A stretch of DNA of 13,569 bases, from contig DHIQ01000159.1 in NCBI GenBank assembly GCA_002403895.1, positions 1-13,569 on the forward strand, in the 5' to 3' direction. This document shows positions 10,117-13,569 of the stretch, in pieces. Every line of letters starts with the position of its first letter. Positions within the stretch are counted from its first letter, which is position 1. A model generated the notes under the pieces. The model did no database searches. It saw nothing but the letters and a program-made list of their open reading frames with translations, and was not told where the DNA came from. Made by a program: the position numbers and the translations under genes. The DNA comes from Candidatus Neomicrothrix sp. UBA4742 (GTDB lineage Bacteria; Actinomycetota; Acidimicrobiia; Acidimicrobiales; Acidimicrobilacustridaceae).

Positions 10117-11085
10117 ATGTCGAAGGTCAACCGAAACGAGCCGAAGCGGTCGAAGGCTTCCGAGTCGCGATGTACTCGGTTCGAGTGGGACGCGATCTTC
10201 CCTGACGACGCTGCTTGCCTCGACTACCTCGTTCGCAAGCTCTACCCCGAAGGCATCTACTGCCCGAAGTGCGCGAAGGTCACGAAGCACCACCGGGAGG
10301 CCGGACGGCCCTCTTTCGAGTGCCAGTACTGCGGGCACCACGAGCACCCGATGGTCGGCACGATCTTTCAGGACTCGGCGACCTCGTTGAAGCTCTGGTT
10401 CGACGCGATCTACCTCATGGGTAGCACTCGCACGGGCATCTCGGCGAAGCAGTTGGAGCGGGAACTCGGCGTCACCTACAAGACCGCGTGGCGCATGTTC
10501 AACAAGGTTCGCTCCATGCTCGCCCAGGACGACGGCTTCCTCTCCGGGACCGTGGAGATGGACGAGGCGTACATCGGACCGAACGCTAAGTGGATGCACA
10601 AGAACGACCCGCGCCGAGGGCTCAGGGGTCGTGGAGTGGCGGGCAAGAGCAAGACTCCGGTCTTCGGGATGGCTCAGCGATCCGCGAGCGGCAACACCGG
10701 GCGCGTGGTAGCCGTCGTGGTGGATGGCGTCTCCGAAGCCCACCTCGGCCCGCAGGTCCGCAAGCGCGTGCTCCCCGAGTCCACGGTCTACACGGACGAT
10801 TGGGGAGCCTACGACCGCCTCAACCGGCAGGGCTTCCAGCACTCGCGGGTGAGCCATACCCAGGGCGTCTACGTGAGCGGGGACGTCCACACGAACACCA
10901 TCGAAGGCTTCTGGGCGACGCTGAAAGGCGGGCTCCGTGGCACCTACCACGGCGTCTCCACGACGCACTTGCAGTCCTATTTGGACGAGTACGTGTTCCG
11001 CTACAACAACCGCGAGGCTACCGGCCTCGGGATGGTCGGCGCTTTCCTCGACCGGATCGTGGTGAAGGCTCCGCCTTCCGAATAA
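10117..11085 (+). CDS. IS1595-family transposase (zinc ribbon plus DDE domain)
   Basis: A 322-residue transposase that appears complete. The N-terminal IS1595 zinc ribbon has CPKC at residues 49-52 and CQYC at 69-72, followed by HPMVGTIFQDSATSLKLWFDAIY, typical of this family. The middle helix-turn-helix-like part is GISAKQLERELGVTYKTAWRM. The catalytic DDE domain shows D149 in GTVEMDEAYIG, D227/D228 in VYTDDWGAY, and E263 in HTNTIEGFWATLK, followed by LRGTYHGVS and YLDEYVFRYNNR. The start is the ATG at 10117, because it begins at the predicted transcription start and the frame upstream runs through the promoter palindrome. A small minus-strand gene overlaps its last 68 bases. Nothing is missing, so the element could be mobile or was so until recently. 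Confidence 0.95.
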   Translation: MSKVNRNEPKRSKASESRCTRFEWDAIFPDDAACLDYLVRKLYPEGIYCPKCAKVTKHHREAGRPSFECQYCGHHEHPMVGTIFQDSATSLKLWFDAIYLMGSTRTGISAKQLERELGVTYKTAWRMFNKVRSMLAQDDGFLSGTVEMDEAYIGPNAKWMHKNDPRRGLRGRGVAGKSKTPVFGMAQRSASGNTGRVVAVVVDGVSEAHLGPQVRKRVLPESTVYTDDWGAYDRLNRQGFQHSRVSHTQGVYVSGDVHTNTIEGFWATLKGGLRGTYHGVSTTHLQSYLDEYVFRYNNREATGLGMVGAFLDRIVVKAPPSE

Positions 11086-11203
11086 CCCGGTCGAGGAACC
11101 CGAACAGCTCCCCTCGCTCGGGGACGGGAATCTCCAAGCCCTTGTCCGTGGTCTGGCTGGGCTCGCCTTCGCGTGCGAGATTGTCGCTGGACTTCTTGGG
11201 CAT
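11018..11203 (-). CDS. Small basic protein of unknown function, antisense to the transposase end
   Basis: A 61-residue product I do not recognise with certainty. It begins MPKKSSDNLAREGEPSQTTD, continues KGLEIPVPERGELFGFLDRV, and ends in an Arg/Lys-rich tail (RGKRRPSRGR). The ATG at 11203-11201 has an almost ideal Shine-Dalgarno, GGAGG, four bases upstream at 11208-11212, which is the main reason to accept the gene. Its last 68 bases run antisense to the transposase 3' end, so the basic tail may be constrained by the transposase code. It is divergent from the 281-residue gene, with 21 bases between the two start codons. Small size, a disordered N-terminus and a basic C-terminus would fit an RNA- or DNA-binding partner such as an antitoxin or accessory factor, but no function is shown by the sequence. 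Confidence 0.6.
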   Translation of the reverse strand: MPKKSSDNLAREGEPSQTTDKGLEIPVPERGELFGFLDRVIRKAEPSPRSGRGKRRPSRGR

Positions 11204-11206
11204 CGT

Positions 11207-11212
11207 TCCTCC
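11207..11212 (-). promoter_or_regulatory. Ribosome binding site of the small minus-strand gene
   Basis: GGAGGA on the minus strand ends three bases before the ATG (four bases counted from GGAGG). It is one of the best Shine-Dalgarno matches in the window and decides both the strand and the start of this short gene. Confidence 0.65.
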
Positions 11213-11224
11213 ATTCTACGGCGC

Positions 11225-12070
11225 ATGGCTGACCCGTCCTTCGTTCGGAAGTTCCGCAGGGCACAGAAGCACTTGAGCGACCTGAATCGTCTCGTCAGCG
11301 ATTACGTGGCGGGAAAGCCCTACCTCGTGGCTGAGCAGAAAGACGACGAGACGCTTCGCTGTACGTGGACTATCACCCTCACCCAGACCGTCCCCGATGG
11401 TGTCGCCGAAGTCGCTGGCGACTGCCTCCACAACCTCCGCTCGGTGCTCGATCATTGGGTCGAGGAGTTCTCGGTGGCCCAAGCGGGCCAGCCGGTTCAG
11501 GGTGCGGGCTTCCCAGTCCGGCCAGACGAACTTCACTGGAATCCAAGCCCCGCCGGTCGGAAGGACGACGGACCCCAGGCCATACGAAAGCTCCCCGATT
11601 CGGTGAAGGCAGTCATCAAGAGTTACCAACCGTTCGAGACGGACCCGGCTTGGAAGGACGACATACGGCGGGGCCTCTTGACGCTTCACAAGCTCGACAT
11701 TCGGGACAAGCACAAGACACTCAATGTCGTGGCCACCGGCTATGGCGTGATTGGCTACGGTCTCCCCGACACGCTGAGTGAGCATCCCAGGCCCATCTCG
11801 GTCTTCCGCGATGTGCTGGAACCGGACACACCAAAGACTCTCATGGTCTTGGAGTTCGCCTCTCTCCATGACCTCAAGGTGGGCGTGCACCTCGATCCTG
11901 AGATCGATGTAGTCCTGGTAGAGAACGAAGCCAACAGGCGGCCAGTCATTGAGACTCTCGAACTCATCATGGGGAATGTGTCCTGGGTCATGGAGCAGAT
12001 GACATTCGCCTTCAACAATCCCGGCAGCCCAGAGCCCCTCGGCTTCTACTTCCAGCCACCGAGCGAATGA
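11225..12070 (+). CDS. Hypothetical protein, element passenger, with a HEPN-like R-x4-H motif
   Basis: A 281-residue soluble protein without a signal peptide or membrane helix; I cannot assign it to a named family. It starts with a charged helix (residues 5-28), then a short beta segment, then a helix CLHNLRSVLDHWVEEF (67-82) containing R72-S-V-L-D-H77. This has the spacing of the R-x4-6-H motif of HEPN ribonucleases, though the overall fold is not clearly HEPN. LLTLHKLDIRDKHKTLNV (151-168) is another His/Asp-rich conserved-looking block. The C-terminal part alternates strands and a helix (VIETLELIMGNVSWVMEQM). The ATG at 11225 lacks a Shine-Dalgarno and may be leaderless. The stop lies 30 bases before the right terminal repeat, so it is element cargo. 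The protein's length and intact frame argue for a real gene. Confidence 0.78.
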   Translation: MADPSFVRKFRRAQKHLSDLNRLVSDYVAGKPYLVAEQKDDETLRCTWTITLTQTVPDGVAEVAGDCLHNLRSVLDHWVEEFSVAQAGQPVQGAGFPVRPDELHWNPSPAGRKDDGPQAIRKLPDSVKAVIKSYQPFETDPAWKDDIRRGLLTLHKLDIRDKHKTLNVVATGYGVIGYGLPDTLSEHPRPISVFRDVLEPDTPKTLMVLEFASLHDLKVGVHLDPEIDVVLVENEANRRPVIETLELIMGNVSWVMEQMTFAFNNPGSPEPLGFYFQPPSE

Positions 12071-12100
12071 GTCGGCGGGCATCTAGGGCCCACCCCCTCG

Positions 12101-12138
12101 TACAGCCGTCGAGGGTATAGTTCCCTGGCGCCATATGT
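12101..12138 (-). repeat. Right terminal inverted repeat of the IS1595-type element
   Basis: This is the reverse complement of 9243-9280 with two mismatches (12116 and 12111). Read outward on the plus strand it contains TATAGT at 12116-12121, the counterpart of the -10 box in the internal promoter, but no -35 lies at the right distance here. Confidence 0.9.
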
Positions 12139-12150
12139 ATGGCGCCATAC
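12137..12150. repeat. Perfect 14-bp palindrome at the right edge of the element
   Basis: GTATGGCGCCATAC is directly outside the right terminal repeat. It repeats the GGCGCCATA of the repeat itself (12127-12135) at 12141-12149, 14 bases on. No copy is seen at the left edge. It may be an extra part of the element's end or part of the original target. Confidence 0.6.
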
Positions 12151-12264
12151 ACGCGCCGAAGATCGAACCAACCCGCCCTCTGCGCCCCGCCCGGGCCCAG
12201 CCACGCCCGCCACCCCCCCACGCCGACCCGCGCCTCGCGGCCCAGGTCCGCCGGCCCCTGCCCA

Positions 12265-13569
12265 TCACCGCACCTCGGCGAGCGTCATCGGCGGGGTGTG
12301 GAAGTACGAGATCCGGGGGCTCGACCCCACGGTCTCCGACGCCATCTCCAGCGCGTCCGCGAATGTTGACGCCGAACGGAACCCCATCCGGTGCACCGAC
12401 CGCCGGTCGCCGCCAACGAAGATCACGTCTCCCAGGTACTCCATCGCGTGCGCGCCCCAGTACCACATGTAGAAGGGATGCACCCCGTGGTACGCGTACG
12501 AATTGCGGTACAGGTGGATGTACCAGGGGTCCTGTGCGTACTGCTGTTCGTACTTCGCCTCGATCTGGGCGGGATCGGTCGTCTCGGCCAGCACCTCGTC
12601 GAAGAAGTCGACGTAGGAAGGGTGGTGGACCTGGTGGAACTCCCACGGCACCGGGTGGTGGAGGATCATCGCGCCTCCCTCGCGCACCAGAGGCTTGCCC
12701 CGGTACAGGTTGAAGAAGTACCCGAGCCCCAGGCACTGCACCAGGATCGGATTCATGATCGAGTTCACGTTGTACGGGCAGATGTAGGGGAGCCCGACCA
12801 CCATGACGTCGGCCTGCCCGTTCACCTCCACCAGTTGCTGGCGATGCACGTTGGCCAGCGTGCGCTCGTGGACCGCCTCCGTCTCGCCGGCGTGGATGCC
12901 GGTGACCTTGTACGGCGCCTCGATCCGGTGCCACACCTCGCGCCGCACCCGCGATGGTGCCAGGTCGTTCGCCTTCTTCGCCGCCAGGTACCGGGCCTGA
13001 TCGGCAAGTGTCCACTCCCACTCGCGCTTGTTGAGGAAGCCGAACGCATCGGGGAAGGTGTCGTTGTTCAGCGTGGTCTCGATGGTGAAGATCCGCAGGT
13101 GCCCGGCCAGCAGGCGCCCCATCCGCCCCGTCGAGTCGTGCAGCGCCGAATGGTGCGGGTCCATGAAGGACCGCGAGTTCAGCATCGTCTGGACGTTGTG
13201 ATGGTGCTTCAGCGATCGGTACGAACCCAGCCCCACCGGCACCGACTTGTGGCCGCCGTCCATCGCCACCAGGTTGATGTTCACGTACACGAGCAGGTCG
13301 GATTCGGCCGCCCGCTTGTTGATCTCGACGTCCTCGCCCCGGTCGGTCTGGCCGATGTAGGTGAGCCCGTCGCGGTCCTCGGCGTCGTGGTTCGTGAGGT
13401 CGCCCGGGAAGAACGAACGGTACACGCGCTCGCCCACCGCCCGCTTGATCTCCGACGGCGTCATCCGGCGGTGCAGAGAGTTCGCCACGATGATCTTCAC
13501 GTCGTCGACCCCCGCTCGCGCCGCCAGCTCCAGGACGTGCTCGATCACCCGGCCCCGGATGTCGGGCGT
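12265..13569 (-). CDS. LarA/DUF2088-type (nickel-dependent racemase superfamily) protein, 5' end outside window
   Basis: The visible 434 residues run from the right edge to the TGA at 12265-12267; the N-terminus is missing. The segment VIEHVLELAARAGVDDVKII, then VANSLHRRMTPSEIKRAVGE, then NHDAEDRDGLTYIGQTDRGE, then the DGGHKS block matches the order of the LarA N-terminal domain. A lysine-bearing GGHK block (K108 of the visible part) and H33 in SLHRR correspond to the family's cofactor lysine and a catalytic histidine. The second part (FFNLYRGKPLVREGGAMILH, HHPSYVDFFDEVLAETTD) would be the C-terminal domain. LarA itself interconverts D- and L-lactate using a nickel pincer nucleotide. The histidine expected about ten residues before the lysine is not seen, so lactate is doubtful as substrate. 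The protein is larger than LarA (about 420). No lar maturation genes are in view. Confidence 0.75.
   Translation of the reverse strand, partial: TPDIRGRVIEHVLELAARAGVDDVKIIVANSLHRRMTPSEIKRAVGERVYRSFFPGDLTNHDAEDRDGLTYIGQTDRGEDVEINKRAAESDLLVYVNINLVAMDGGHKSVPVGLGSYRSLKHHHNVQTMLNSRSFMDPHHSALHDSTGRMGRLLAGHLRIFTIETTLNNDTFPDAFGFLNKREWEWTLADQARYLAAKKANDLAPSRVRREVWHRIEAPYKVTGIHAGETEAVHERTLANVHRQQLVEVNGQADVMVVGLPYICPYNVNSIMNPILVQCLGLGYFFNLYRGKPLVREGGAMILHHPVPWEFHQVHHPSYVDFFDEVLAETTDPAQIEAKYEQQYAQDPWYIHLYRNSYAYHGVHPFYMWYWGAHAMEYLGDVIFVGGDRRSVHRMGFRSASTFADALEMASETVGSSPRISYFHTPPMTLAEVR

Larger units (their letters stand above)
9243..12138 (+). mobile_element. IS1595-family transposable element with passenger genes, about 2.9 kb
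   Basis: The element is defined by 38-bp terminal inverted repeats at 9243-9280 and 12101-12138 that differ at only two positions. Between them lie, in order, a NYN-domain gene, a hairpin terminator, an IS1595-type transposase with its own promoter, a small minus-strand gene and a 281-residue hypothetical gene. All reading frames are intact and base composition is visibly less GC-rich than the flanking chromosome, which suggests recent acquisition. IS1595-family elements are known to carry passenger genes. I see no 8-bp target duplication at the repeat edges, so the exact ends could be a few bases off, or one flank may have rearranged. The insertion lies in the intergenic region between the LarA-like gene and the acyltransferase gene. 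Confidence 0.85.

Noticed and set aside
9094..11226. 710-residue minus-strand open frame
   Set aside because: It is antisense to the NYN gene, the transposase and both promoters. It crosses the terminal repeat and contains no recognisable domain.
11216..12082. 288-residue minus-strand frame opposite the 281-residue gene
   Set aside because: The two are similar in length, so one had to be chosen. The plus frame has a more protein-like composition, helical segments and a conserved-looking motif, and it ends neatly before the terminal repeat; the minus frame has no ribosome binding site. Some doubt remains.
12139..12264. Terminator or small gene between the element and the LarA-like gene
   Set aside because: This is C-rich sequence with one palindrome at its left edge, no T-run hairpin after the LarA-like stop and no credible frame.

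Overview
The window is GC-rich and densely packed, with translationally coupled genes. It looks like a chromosomal fragment of a high-GC bacterium, most likely an uncultured actinomycetote. That assignment rests on the trehalose/GlgE alpha-glucan cluster with a Corynebacterium-type GT4 glycogen synthase; no rRNA or other taxonomic marker is present.

Layout. (1) From 1 to 6387, all on the minus strand and read right to left: glgA (GT4 glycogen synthase/maltose-1-phosphate synthase), glgE (maltosyltransferase) and a treS-maltokinase fusion that runs off the left edge. The stop/start overlaps (ATGA, then TAGTG) indicate one translationally coupled operon. Trehalose is isomerised to maltose, phosphorylated to maltose-1-phosphate and polymerised by GlgE; GlgA supplies further maltose-1-phosphate or glucan. 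No glgB or glgC is visible. (2) From 6557 to 9097, still on the minus strand: a PlsC-type acyltransferase, a TetR regulator 7 bases downstream, and a PD-(D/E)XK putative endonuclease 17 bases after that. The endonuclease sits between the lipid and glycogen genes with no methyltransferase partner. (3) From 9243 to 12138: a 2.9-kb mobile element bounded by 38-bp inverted repeats with 36 of 38 matches. It carries an intact IS1595-family transposase flanked by passenger genes: a NYN/PIN-like RNase gene, a 61-residue minus-strand gene with a strong Shine-Dalgarno that overlaps the transposase 3' end, and an unrecognised 281-residue protein. (4) From 12265 to the right edge, minus strand: a divergent LarA/DUF2088-type protein, cut by the window end.

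The most interesting part is the element. The transposase has a near-consensus promoter placed so that its transcript should start at the ATG (leaderless). The spacer of that promoter is a perfect 18-bp palindrome whose two arms each match the inner end of the element's terminal repeats. This suggests that the transposase, or another end-binding protein, represses its own gene. The cargo (a predicted RNase, a small basic protein, and a protein with an R-x4-H motif) could be a defence or addiction module, but that is inference. No stretch longer than 300 bases lacks a gene.
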